From: Variovorax boronicumulans | Lineage (GTDB): Bacteria; Pseudomonadota; Gammaproteobacteria; Burkholderiales; Burkholderiaceae_C | Assembly: GCF_029892485.1 (NCBI RefSeq) | Contig: NZ_JARXVG010000009.1 | Span: forward strand, 62,001-126,000 | Length of the DNA: 64,000 nt | Reading direction: 5' to 3' | Part shown: in pieces, positions 1 to 7,010 of the stretch | Position numbering within the stretch: position 1 is the first letter of the stretch | Layout of the letters: every line of letters begins with the position of its first letter | Notes under the pieces: generated by a model | The model's input: only the letters and a program-made list of their open reading frames with translations | Databases searched by the model: none | Told to the model about the DNA's origin: nothing | Translations under genes and position numbers: made by a program

Positions 1-119
1 TCGTGCGCCGGGGCGTCCAGGCCTTCGGTGACCTCGGCGATGAGGCCGTCCTGCACGGCGATCGACATGCCGGTGCGGCCGTCGGGGAGGGTGGCGTTGG
101 TGACCAGAAGATTCAACAT
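1..119 (-). CDS. Cytosine deaminase-like amidohydrolase, N-terminal fragment
   Basis: Only the first 39 codons lie in the window; the gene runs off the left edge. The readable N-terminus begins MLNLLVTNATLPDGRTG and continues IAVQDGLIAEV, the small beta-sandwich start typical of the cytosine deaminase/atrazine chlorohydrolase branch of amidohydrolases. The metal-binding HxH lies outside, so the substrate cannot be read here. The ATG at 119 has no clear Shine-Dalgarno. The gene has the same orientation as the nucleobase ABC transporter and uracil genes to the right, which supports a role in deaminating an imported nucleobase to feed that pathway. That link is inference, because two plus-strand genes intervene. 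Confidence 0.6.
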   Translation of the reverse strand, partial: MLNLLVTNATLPDGRTGMSIAVQDGLIAEVTEGLDAPAH

Positions 120-257
120 CGGAGGATCTGCGTGGGTGTGTATTCGGAGAGCGAGAGGGCTCTAATTTTCAGCTCAGAAATCTTTACGCCCGGGAGACAA
201 AACGCAAGAACATGCTACCTATCCTCGGATGCTTTGGTACCCCTTGTTTATCACTTC

Positions 258-839
258 ATGCGAATTGACGGCAATCCGGTAGCGCTGCAAAGACCGCGGG
301 GTTCCGGATCATGCGTCATCTGGTTGACGGGCCTGTCGGGCGCGGGCAAGTCCACCATCGCCAGCAGCCTGCGCGAGCGCGCAATGGCACAGGGCATGCC
401 GGTGGCCATCCTCGACGGCGACGACGTTCGGCGCGGCTTGAGCCAGGGCCTGGGGTTCGGCCATGCGGACCGCCGCGAGAACATCCGGCGGATGGCCGAA
501 GTCGCCCGCCTGCTGAGCGACCAGGGGCTGGTGGTCATCGTTGCGGCCGTGTCTCCGATGCGGGAGCAGCGCGCGATGGCGCGCAAAATCATCGGCACGG
601 CCTTTCGCGAAGTCCATGTGCGCGCCTCCCTGGCCGTTTGCGAGCAGCGCGACGTCAAGGGCCTGTATGCGCGTGCGCGCCGCGGCGAGGTTGCCAAGTT
701 CACCGGTATCTCGGACATCTACGAGCCGCCGCTCCAGCCCGACCTGGTCATCGACACCTCGAGCTGCGAAGTCGCCCAGGCCGCAAGCAGCCTGATGTCC
801 GCCTTCGGCACATGGAGCCTGCGCGACGGGAGAAGATGA
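258..839 (+). CDS. cysC: Adenylylsulfate (APS) kinase
   Basis: Phosphorylates APS to PAPS, the universal sulfuryl donor, in the cytoplasm. The 193-residue product has the P-loop GLSGAGKS at residues 25-32, then DGDDVRRGL, RRENIRR, an AAVSPMREQR segment equivalent to the ISPYR loop, and KGLYARARRGEVAKFTGI followed by YEPP, all hallmarks of CysC. The reading frame is open back to base 3, but ATG 258 gives the normal distance to the P-loop, so it is taken as the start. The stop overlaps the next gene's start as ATGA. No ATP sulfurylase gene is adjacent, so APS must come from elsewhere. The paired sulfotransferase suggests dedicated PAPS supply for sulfating a product rather than for cysteine synthesis. 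Confidence 0.88.
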   Translation: MRIDGNPVALQRPRGSGSCVIWLTGLSGAGKSTIASSLRERAMAQGMPVAILDGDDVRRGLSQGLGFGHADRRENIRRMAEVARLLSDQGLVVIVAAVSPMREQRAMARKIIGTAFREVHVRASLAVCEQRDVKGLYARARRGEVAKFTGISDIYEPPLQPDLVIDTSSCEVAQAASSLMSAFGTWSLRDGRR

Positions 840-1723
840 AGAACCATTTGCTCATAGCGGGGACGGGCCGCGCAGGCACCACATTCCTGGTGCAGTACCT
901 GGCCGCATGCGGCCTGGACACCCAGCTCGCCCACCAACAGCGCCCTGGCTACGATGAGGACGCCAATGCGGGCCTGGAAGACCTGCTCGTGGGCAATGCC
1001 GATGCGCCCTACGTGGTCAAGTCGCCCTGGCTGTACGAGTTCGCGGAACGCCTGCTGGCTGACCCCGAGACCGTGGTGGACGCGGTCGTCATTCCCATGC
1101 GAAGCATCGTCGAAGCTGCGACCAGCCGCACGGTCAACGAGCTGCGCGCGCGGCATGGCAACGCAGCGCTGCCCGACGATTGCACGCGATGGGAGACCTG
1201 GGCGGCAACGCCGGGTGGCATCGTCTATTCGCTCAATCCGATCGACCAGGCAAGGCTTCTCGCGCTGGGGTTTCATGAGCTCCTGCATGCGCTCGTGAGG
1301 CGGAACATTCCGGTCGTGCTGCTCGATTTTCCGCGGTTCATCGAGGATCCGGACTATCTCTACGAGGCCTTGCGCCCGACCCTCGGCGACAGGCTCGATC
1401 GCACCTCGGCCTTGCGGGCGCACGTGCGGACGGCCGAGCCGTCGAAGGTGCGCATCGGCAAGGAGCTGGCGGCCGATGGCGCGCCGGGCCGTGGCGTCGA
1501 TCCCGGTGCAAGGCTGGCGGGCATTGAATTCCCGAGCCATGCAACGCTCGACAGGACCGCATTGAAGCGGGCGCTCGACAAGACGGCCATACGCAACGCG
1601 CAACTCGAAGAACACCTCGCCGCGATGCAGGCATCGCGTTCATGGCGCATCACGGCACCGCTGCGCGGAATGACGCGGCTGATGCAGAGGTTGCGGCGAG
1701 CGGCGACGCCTTCGGTTCCATAG
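836..1723 (+). CDS. Sulfotransferase-like protein
   Basis: This 295-residue protein starts with a P-loop-like GTGRAGTTF (residues 9-17), the 5'-phosphosulfate binding loop of PAPS-dependent sulfotransferases. VIPMRSIVEAATSR further on fits the 3'-phosphate binding region. The tail (EEHLAAMQASRSWRITAPLR) resembles the C-terminal stretch seen on many bacterial glycan-modifying enzymes and glycosyltransferases. ATG 836 overlaps the stop of the APS kinase gene, so the two should be made together. A PAPS maker coupled to a likely PAPS user suggests sulfation of a cell-surface glycan or small metabolite. The acceptor is not predictable. Overall similarity to characterised sulfotransferases looks low, so the specific activity is inference. 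Confidence 0.62.
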   Translation: MKNHLLIAGTGRAGTTFLVQYLAACGLDTQLAHQQRPGYDEDANAGLEDLLVGNADAPYVVKSPWLYEFAERLLADPETVVDAVVIPMRSIVEAATSRTVNELRARHGNAALPDDCTRWETWAATPGGIVYSLNPIDQARLLALGFHELLHALVRRNIPVVLLDFPRFIEDPDYLYEALRPTLGDRLDRTSALRAHVRTAEPSKVRIGKELAADGAPGRGVDPGARLAGIEFPSHATLDRTALKRALDKTAIRNAQLEEHLAAMQASRSWRITAPLRGMTRLMQRLRRAATPSVP

Positions 1724-1755
1724 AAGCGGTCGGAACCGCAGCAGCGGGCCGTGCT

Positions 1756-2208
1756 TCAACGCGTGCGTTGCGCCCTGTAGCGGTATTGCCCCGCCGCAGG
1801 CCCGACCTCGATCGTCACGCGCCGCAGCTTGTCGTCATGCCCGGATGCCGCCTTCGCCGTCACCACGATGCCGCGCGGCGTGGCGCGGCAGGTGATGTCG
1901 GTGAGTGCGACCTCGGCGTGGTCGTTGTCGAGTTCGGCGATGGCGACCGTGTGCTCGGCATGCAGGCCGCCGTTGGCATCGCGCCCCATCCACTGCACAT
2001 AGAGGAACGACTGCGCGTACTGGTCGGCATGGACCACGCGGTAGGTGCCTTGGTGATCTTTCCCCCAGGTGCCGCACAGCTGTACCCAGCTGACCGAATC
2101 GGGCGTCTTGAAGGTGTCGTAGCTGTAGTCGCTGCCCAGCGCATTCGCGCCGGTGCTGCCGAGCGCGAGCATCGTGGCGAGCAGGGTGGCAGCGGTGGTC
2201 TTCATCAT
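1756..2208 (-). CDS. Small secreted protein of unknown function
   Basis: I do not recognise this 150-residue protein. It has a Sec-type signal peptide (MMKTTAATLLATMLALGSTG, then ANA before LGSDY). The mature part is about 125 residues with two cysteines (in VQLCGTWG and DITCRATP) that could form a disulfide, which would fit a periplasmic beta-rich domain. It lies one base after the stop of the transporter permease gene and has the same orientation, so it is probably the last cistron of that operon. There are two in-frame ATGs at the start; the first (2208) is used. A role alongside the nucleobase transporter is only suggested by position. Confidence 0.65.
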   Translation of the reverse strand: MMKTTAATLLATMLALGSTGANALGSDYSYDTFKTPDSVSWVQLCGTWGKDHQGTYRVVHADQYAQSFLYVQWMGRDANGGLHAEHTVAIAELDNDHAEVALTDITCRATPRGIVVTAKAASGHDDKLRRVTIEVGPAAGQYRYRAQRTR

Positions 2209-2209
2209 C

Positions 2210-3133
2210 TCAACGTTCCCCTTTGCGATATGGCTTCATCAGCGCCTGCGGATAACTGGCCTTGCGCGCCACCAGCACCAGCGCGAGGATCGACAGCAGG
2301 TACGGCAGCATCAGGTAGAGCTGGTAGGGCAGCACGGCGTCGCCCGATTGTTGCAGCCGCAGTTGCAGCGCGTCGAAGAAGGCGAACAGCAGCGCGCCCA
2401 GCAGGGCCTTGCCGGGCCGCCACGAGGCGAACACCACCAGCGCCACGCAGATCCAGCCGCGGCCGTTCACCATGTTGAAGAAGAAGGCGTTGAAAGCCGA
2501 GAGCGTGAGGAACGAGCCCGCCATGCCCATCAGCGCCGAGCCCGCGACGATCGCCCCGGTGCGCGTGGCCGCGACCGACACGCCCTGGCTCTCGGCCGCC
2601 TGCGGGTTCTCGCCGACCATGCGCAGCGCGAGCCCGAGCGGCGTGCGGTACAGCACCCAACCGACCGCGGGCACGAGCAAGAGCGCGAACAGCGTGAGCG
2701 CGGTCTGTGCGTTGAGGATGGGCACGGGCAGCCAGTCCATCGGCGCAAAGGGTGTGATGGTCGGGGGCGTGTTCACCTTCGGAAAGCTCACGCGGTAGCC
2801 GAAGTAGCTGAGCGACGTCGCGAGCAGCGTGATGCCGAGGCCGGAGACATGCTGCGAGAGCGCAAGTCCCACGGTAAGAAAGGCATGCAGCAGCCCGAAC
2901 ACCATGCCCGTGAGTGCCGCCACGCCGACGCTGACCCACAGCGGCGCCCCGGCGTACACCGCGAGCCATCCGGTGAAGGCGCCCGCGACCATGATCCCTT
3001 CGATGCCGAGGTTGAGCACGCCCGCGCGTTCGCACAGCAGCACGCCAAGCGTGCCGAGGATGAGCGGCGTGGCGATGCGCAGCACCGCAACCCAGAAGGC
3101 GGGGTTGGAAAGAATGTCCAGCAGGTCCGTCAT
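2210..3133 (-). CDS. Nucleobase/nucleoside ABC transporter permease (NupQ/YufQ type)
   Basis: Inner-membrane permease of a BMP-type (basic membrane protein) nucleoside or nucleobase importer, 307 residues with about eight hydrophobic segments. Diagnostic stretches are LGVLLCERAGVLNLGIEGIM near residue 45 and the conserved GENPQAAESQGVSV loop that contacts the ATPase. The frame is open further upstream through an inverted repeat, but ATG 3133 follows a GGGAGAAATTC Shine-Dalgarno region and gives the family's normal N-terminus (MTDLLDIL), so the longer form is rejected. It pairs with the second permease upstream and is separated from it by a REP-like repeat pair. Substrate is inferred from the uracil phosphoribosyltransferase and deaminase nearby. 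Confidence 0.87.
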   Translation of the reverse strand: MTDLLDILSNPAFWVAVLRIATPLILGTLGVLLCERAGVLNLGIEGIMVAGAFTGWLAVYAGAPLWVSVGVAALTGMVFGLLHAFLTVGLALSQHVSGLGITLLATSLSYFGYRVSFPKVNTPPTITPFAPMDWLPVPILNAQTALTLFALLLVPAVGWVLYRTPLGLALRMVGENPQAAESQGVSVAATRTGAIVAGSALMGMAGSFLTLSAFNAFFFNMVNGRGWICVALVVFASWRPGKALLGALLFAFFDALQLRLQQSGDAVLPYQLYLMLPYLLSILALVLVARKASYPQALMKPYRKGER

Positions 3134-3141
3134 GGCGAATT

Positions 3142-3244
3142 TCTCCCTCCCCTCCCGGGGGAGGGTTGGGGTGGGGGCAAGCGGCGCTCGCATTGGAGTC
3201 CGATGCCCCCATCCCGGCCTTCCCCCGGGAGGGGAAGGAGCAAG
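3142..3244. repeat. REP-like inverted repeat pair (BIME), copy 1
   Basis: Two G/C-run palindromic units face each other: one at about 3142-3179 (CTCCC, CTCCCGGGGGAGG, then TTGGGGTGGGGGCA) and its inverted partner at about 3203-3244. Each has its own small CCCGGG-centred palindrome. A short spacer containing AAGCGGCGC lies between them. It occupies the junction between two permease genes of one operon. The design is that of a bacterial interspersed mosaic element. A second copy lies at 5918-6044. Confidence 0.75.
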
Positions 3245-3263
3245 ACCGGGGAGAGGCGTGCCG

Positions 3264-4328
3264 TCATTTGAGTCGCACCCGGTACTGCGTCAGCAGCGTT
3301 GCCACCAGCACCGCGATCAGCGAGGCCGCGACGATCACGTCGGCGATGTAGGTCGGCACGCCCACCGCGCGGCTCATGGTGTCGGCGCCGACCAGCACGC
3401 CGGCCACGAACACGCCCGCAGCGATCACGCCCAGCGGGTGCAGGCCGGCCAGCATCGCGATCACGATGCCGGTGTAGCCATAGCCCGGCGACATGTCGAG
3501 CGTGACGTAGCTGGTGCGGCCCGCCACCTCGATGGCACCGGCCAGCCCGGCCAGCGCGCCCGAGAGCAGCGCCACCATCACCACGGTGCGCGTGACCGGC
3601 ACGCCGGCGAACGCGGCGGCGCGTGCATTGGCGCCGACCGCGCGGATGTCGAAACCCAGCACCGTGTACTTGAAGATCGCCCACACGATCACCGCGAGCG
3701 ACACCGCCCAGAGCAGCCCGGTGTGCACGCGCGTCTGGGCGATGAGCTTGCCGAGTTCTAGGTCTGGCTGCAGCGACACGCTCTGCGGCCAGCCCATGGC
3801 GGTCGGGTCTTTCATCGGCCCGTCGAGCAGGGCCGAGACGCCGAGCAGCACGATGAAGTTGATCAAGAGCGTGGTCACCACCTCGTCGACGCCGAGCTTG
3901 TTCTTCATGAGCGCCGGGCCGAGCAGCAGCAGGGCGCCGGCCACGGCGGCGGCCAGCATCATCAGCGGGAACAGCACCCACGGCGAGAGTTCGAAGCCCG
4001 TGCCGCCATGCATGCCGCCCACGGCCACGGCAGCGAGGGCGCCGGCGAACAGTTGCCCCTCCGCGCCGATATTGAAGAGCCGCGCCTTGAAGGCGACCGT
4101 CGCGGCCAGTCCGGTGAGGATCAGGGGGATCGCGCGCGTGAGCGTTTCGCTCCATGCGAACACAGAGCCGAAGCCGCCCTGCAGCAGCAGCGCGTAGGTG
4201 CGGCCGACCGGCGCGCCGGCCCACAGCACGAGCAATGCGCTCACGACCATGGTGAAGACGACGGCGCCGATGGGCGCCAGCACCAGTGCGGCGCGCGAGG
4301 TTTCGTGGCGTCGTTCGAGCCGCATCAT
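3264..4328 (-). CDS. Nucleobase/nucleoside ABC transporter permease (NupP/YufP type)
   Basis: Second inner-membrane permease of the BMP-type importer, 354 residues with roughly eight to nine hydrophobic segments. Family features include LTGLAATVAFKARLFNIGAE (about residues 63-82) and the coupling loop with GANARAAAFAGVPVTRT. The start is one of two adjacent ATGs (4328 or 4325); 4328 overlaps the stop of the ATPase gene (4325-4327), which indicates translational coupling. The much longer open frame upstream is the shadow of the ATPase gene. Together with the shorter permease it would form the heterodimeric channel for a nucleobase or nucleoside. Confidence 0.88.
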   Translation of the reverse strand: MMRLERRHETSRAALVLAPIGAVVFTMVVSALLVLWAGAPVGRTYALLLQGGFGSVFAWSETLTRAIPLILTGLAATVAFKARLFNIGAEGQLFAGALAAVAVGGMHGGTGFELSPWVLFPLMMLAAAVAGALLLLGPALMKNKLGVDEVVTTLLINFIVLLGVSALLDGPMKDPTAMGWPQSVSLQPDLELGKLIAQTRVHTGLLWAVSLAVIVWAIFKYTVLGFDIRAVGANARAAAFAGVPVTRTVVMVALLSGALAGLAGAIEVAGRTSYVTLDMSPGYGYTGIVIAMLAGLHPLGVIAAGVFVAGVLVGADTMSRAVGVPTYIADVIVAASLIAVLVATLLTQYRVRLK

Positions 4329-5911
4329 GGCGCGCCTTTCGTGGTGGCGCCAGCCATCGCCAGCCCGATGGCTTCGCGCGTCCAGGCCGCGACCGGGCGC
4401 GCTTCGCCGAGATGGCCGCCATGCATCACGGCCACGCGGTCGCCAAGGGTGAGCACTTCGTCGAGATCGTCGGAAATCACCAGCACCGCCGCGCCGGCAT
4501 CGCGCGCGGCGATGAGTTGCTGCTGCACATAGGCGACCGCGCCGATGTCCAGGCCCCACGTCGGCTGGTGCGCGACGATCAGGCGCGGCGCGCGGTTCGG
4601 GTACTTCTTGTTGTCGCTGCCTTTGGTTTCTTCCGCCTGCTCGGGCGCGAGCAGGGCGCGCCCCAGGATCAGTTTCTGCATGTTCCCACCGGAGAGCGAG
4701 CGGGCCGGTGCCATGAGCCCGGCGCCGCGCACGTCGAATGCCTTTTCGATGCGCCGGGCATGCAGCCGCGCGGCAGCACGCCGCACGAACACGGACCAGC
4801 GCGAGAACACCGGGCTGCGCAGCCGCTCCGACACTGCGTTCTCCCACACCGGCAGGTCGCCCACCACGCCGACCGCATGCCGGTCTTCGGGAATGCGCGC
4901 CACGCCGCGCTGCACCAGCCGGGCAGGCGAGGGTGGCAATGCGCGGCCCATCAATTGGGCCGTACCGGAGACGGCGCGGCGCGTGCCGCACAGCAATTCG
5001 GCCAGCGCCACCTGCCCGTTGCCCGAAACGCCCGCGATGGCGGTGATTTCACCGGCGCGCAGCGTGAGCGACACCTCGCGCAGCCGGTCCTGCCCACCGC
5101 CCTTGGCGGACGCGGTGCTCACATGGTCAAGCACGCAGACCGCGTCGCCCACTGTCTTGGCGGGCCGTCGCTGCGGCGCTTCGACCGCATGCCCGACCAT
5201 CCACAGCGCGAGCTGCGCCTGCGTGGTGTCGGCCGTGCGCGCCTCGGCCACGAGCTTGCCGCCGCGCAGCACGGCGACGCGGTGCGACACGCGCAGCACT
5301 TCGCCCAGCTTGTGGCTGATGAAGATCACCGACAGGCCCTGCGCCACCATCTGCGCGAGCGTGGCGAAAAGCGCCTCGCTTTCCTGCGGCGTGAGCACGG
5401 CGGTCGGCTCGTCGAGGATCAGGATGCGCGCGCCGCGGTACAGCGCCTTGAGGATTTCCACGCGCTGGCGTTCGCCGACCGAGAGGCTGCCGATCTTCGC
5501 GTCGGGCTGTACCGGCAGGCCGAAGCGCTGTGCGACTTCGAGCAGCCGCGCGAGGGCTGCGGCGCGGCGCGACACCGGGCGCCACAGCGGCTCGGTCCCC
5601 ATCATCACGTTGTCCAGCACGCTGAGGTTGTCGGCCAACGTGAAGTGCTGGTGCACCATGCCCACGCCCGCGGCGAGTGCGGCCTTGGGGTTGCCGGGCG
5701 GCAGCGGCGCGCCGAACGCCTCGATGCTGCCTTCGTCGGCGACGTAGTGGCCGAACAGGATCGACATCAGCGTCGACTTGCCCGCACCGTTCTCGCCGAG
5801 CAGCGCGAGCACTTCGCCGGCCTTCAGGTCGAGGGAGATGGCGTCGTTCGCGACGAGGGTGCCGAAGCGCTTGGTGATGCCCTGGAGGCGGAGGACGGTC
5901 GCGTGGGTCAT
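4325..5911 (-). CDS. Nucleobase/nucleoside ABC transporter ATPase, duplicated domains (NupO/YufO type)
   Basis: Cytoplasmic ATPase of the importer, 528 residues with two ABC domains in one chain. Domain 1 has Walker A GENGAGKST near residue 37, signature LSVGERQRVEILKAL and Walker B ILILDEPTAVLTP. Domain 2 has a degenerate P-loop (GVSGNGQVAL), signature LSGGNMQKLILGR and the region RLIVAHQPTWGLDIGA. An intact first and altered second nucleotide site is normal for this family. Domain 2 also contains an insert with EETKGSDNKKYPNR, which I do not recognise from the family. ATG 5911 (MTHATVLRLQGI) is used; the upstream extension is translated repeat. The gene lies between the phosphorylase and permease genes. 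Confidence 0.9.
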   Translation of the reverse strand: MTHATVLRLQGITKRFGTLVANDAISLDLKAGEVLALLGENGAGKSTLMSILFGHYVADEGSIEAFGAPLPPGNPKAALAAGVGMVHQHFTLADNLSVLDNVMMGTEPLWRPVSRRAAALARLLEVAQRFGLPVQPDAKIGSLSVGERQRVEILKALYRGARILILDEPTAVLTPQESEALFATLAQMVAQGLSVIFISHKLGEVLRVSHRVAVLRGGKLVAEARTADTTQAQLALWMVGHAVEAPQRRPAKTVGDAVCVLDHVSTASAKGGGQDRLREVSLTLRAGEITAIAGVSGNGQVALAELLCGTRRAVSGTAQLMGRALPPSPARLVQRGVARIPEDRHAVGVVGDLPVWENAVSERLRSPVFSRWSVFVRRAAARLHARRIEKAFDVRGAGLMAPARSLSGGNMQKLILGRALLAPEQAEETKGSDNKKYPNRAPRLIVAHQPTWGLDIGAVAYVQQQLIAARDAGAAVLVISDDLDEVLTLGDRVAVMHGGHLGEARPVAAWTREAIGLAMAGATTKGAP

Positions 5912-5917
5912 GAAGGT

Positions 5918-6044
5918 CTTGCTCCTTCCCCTTCCGGGGGAAGGCTGGGATGGGGGCAAGCGGCGCCCGCAACACCACCGTGATCGATCGAGGGCCGCGG
6001 GCCCCCACCCCAACCCTCACCCGGAAGGGGAGGGAGAAAAACCA
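5918..6044. repeat. REP-like inverted repeat pair (BIME), copy 2
   Basis: Same architecture as the element at 3142-3244. One unit lies at about 5918-5957 (CTTCCGGGGGAAGG then GGGATGGGGGCA) and an inverted unit at about 6000-6044 (GGCCCCCACCCC then CCCGGAAGGGG). The spacer again begins AAGCGGCGC. It fills the junction between the ATPase and the phosphorylase genes and extends close to both coding regions. Transcribed, each unit forms a hairpin that could slow 3' decay or attenuate readthrough. Confidence 0.75.
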
Positions 6045-6047
6045 GCA

Positions 6048-7010
6048 TCACTTCCACGCAGCCAGGAACGCCAGCATGACCTTGGCCGAGTTGTCGGCCG
6101 CGATGCCCATGAAGGTGCCCATCTCGTTCTCGCCGTCGCCGCCGCCCGCGAGGTCGCTGAGCGAGCGGAAGGCGATGTACGGCACGCCGTTGCTGTAGGC
6201 CACCATGCCCACGGCGGCGGTTTCCATGTCGAGCACGTTGGCCTGGAAGGTCTTGAAGGTGTATTCGCGGAAGGCCTTGTTGTCCATGAAGGCCTGGCCC
6301 GAGACGCCGTTGCCACCGATCACCAACTGGGGCTTGCGCGCGAGGCACTTGCCGGCGCTGCAGTTCGCCAGGTCGACGGTGCGGATGCTGCGGGCCGTCT
6401 CGAGCATCTTCGGATCGACCTCGAACCAGAACTTGCGCTCGATCTCCGGCCTGGCGGCCGAGCGGACCTCGACCGGACGCGGATGCACCATCCCGAAGTT
6501 GGGGAAGGTGGCGTCCTTGATGAAGGGCGGCGCGGTGTACTTGCCGGGCGCGGTTTCGCGCGCCATCAGCACCTCGAGGTACTGGCCCCATTGCGCGGGC
6601 ACCGTCACGTCGCCGACGTGCAGCGACGGGTTCACGCCGCCCGCGATGCCGCTGAACACGATGCCGGCGACGCGAAAACGGTTGAGCACGAGCTGCGTGT
6701 TCATCGTCGCATTCGTCATGCTGATGCCCGAGAGGAACAGCACGACCGGCTTGCCTTCGAGCGTGCCGGTGGTGAACTCGACGCCGTTCACGCTGTGCTT
6801 CGCAGGCCCCTGCAGGCGCGCGAGCAGCAGCTTGAGCTCGGGCTCGAAAGCGGAGATCACCGCGATGCGCGGGGTGTCGTCCAGCCGGGTGCTGCTGTTG
6901 ATGCTGACGCCGGTGCCCTTGTAGACACCGACGCAGCCCGCGAGCAGCACGCCGAGCACGGCGGCAAGAAGGGGGGCGCGGAGGCGCCGCAGAAAAGAGG
7001 TGTGGGTCAT
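6048..7010 (-). CDS. Lipoprotein nucleoside phosphorylase/nucleosidase family protein
   Basis: The 320-residue protein belongs to the purine nucleoside phosphorylase/MTA-SAH nucleosidase superfamily. IAVISAFEPELKLLL opens the fold, and VLDMETAAVGMVAYSNGVP near the C-terminus is the ribose-binding DMET signature. SDLAGG follows, where the nucleosidases keep an active-site Asp. Unusually for this fold it has a lipoprotein signal (LLAGC, acylated Cys at residue 26), so the enzyme would act in the periplasm, cleaving nucleosides to free bases before uptake. ATG 7010 overlaps the stop of the upstream gene, so translation is coupled. The position next to a nucleobase importer fits nucleoside processing. 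Specificity (purine or pyrimidine; hydrolysis or phosphorolysis) is unknown. Confidence 0.78.
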   Translation of the reverse strand: MTHTSFLRRLRAPLLAAVLGVLLAGCVGVYKGTGVSINSSTRLDDTPRIAVISAFEPELKLLLARLQGPAKHSVNGVEFTTGTLEGKPVVLFLSGISMTNATMNTQLVLNRFRVAGIVFSGIAGGVNPSLHVGDVTVPAQWGQYLEVLMARETAPGKYTAPPFIKDATFPNFGMVHPRPVEVRSAARPEIERKFWFEVDPKMLETARSIRTVDLANCSAGKCLARKPQLVIGGNGVSGQAFMDNKAFREYTFKTFQANVLDMETAAVGMVAYSNGVPYIAFRSLSDLAGGGDGENEMGTFMGIAADNSAKVMLAFLAAWK

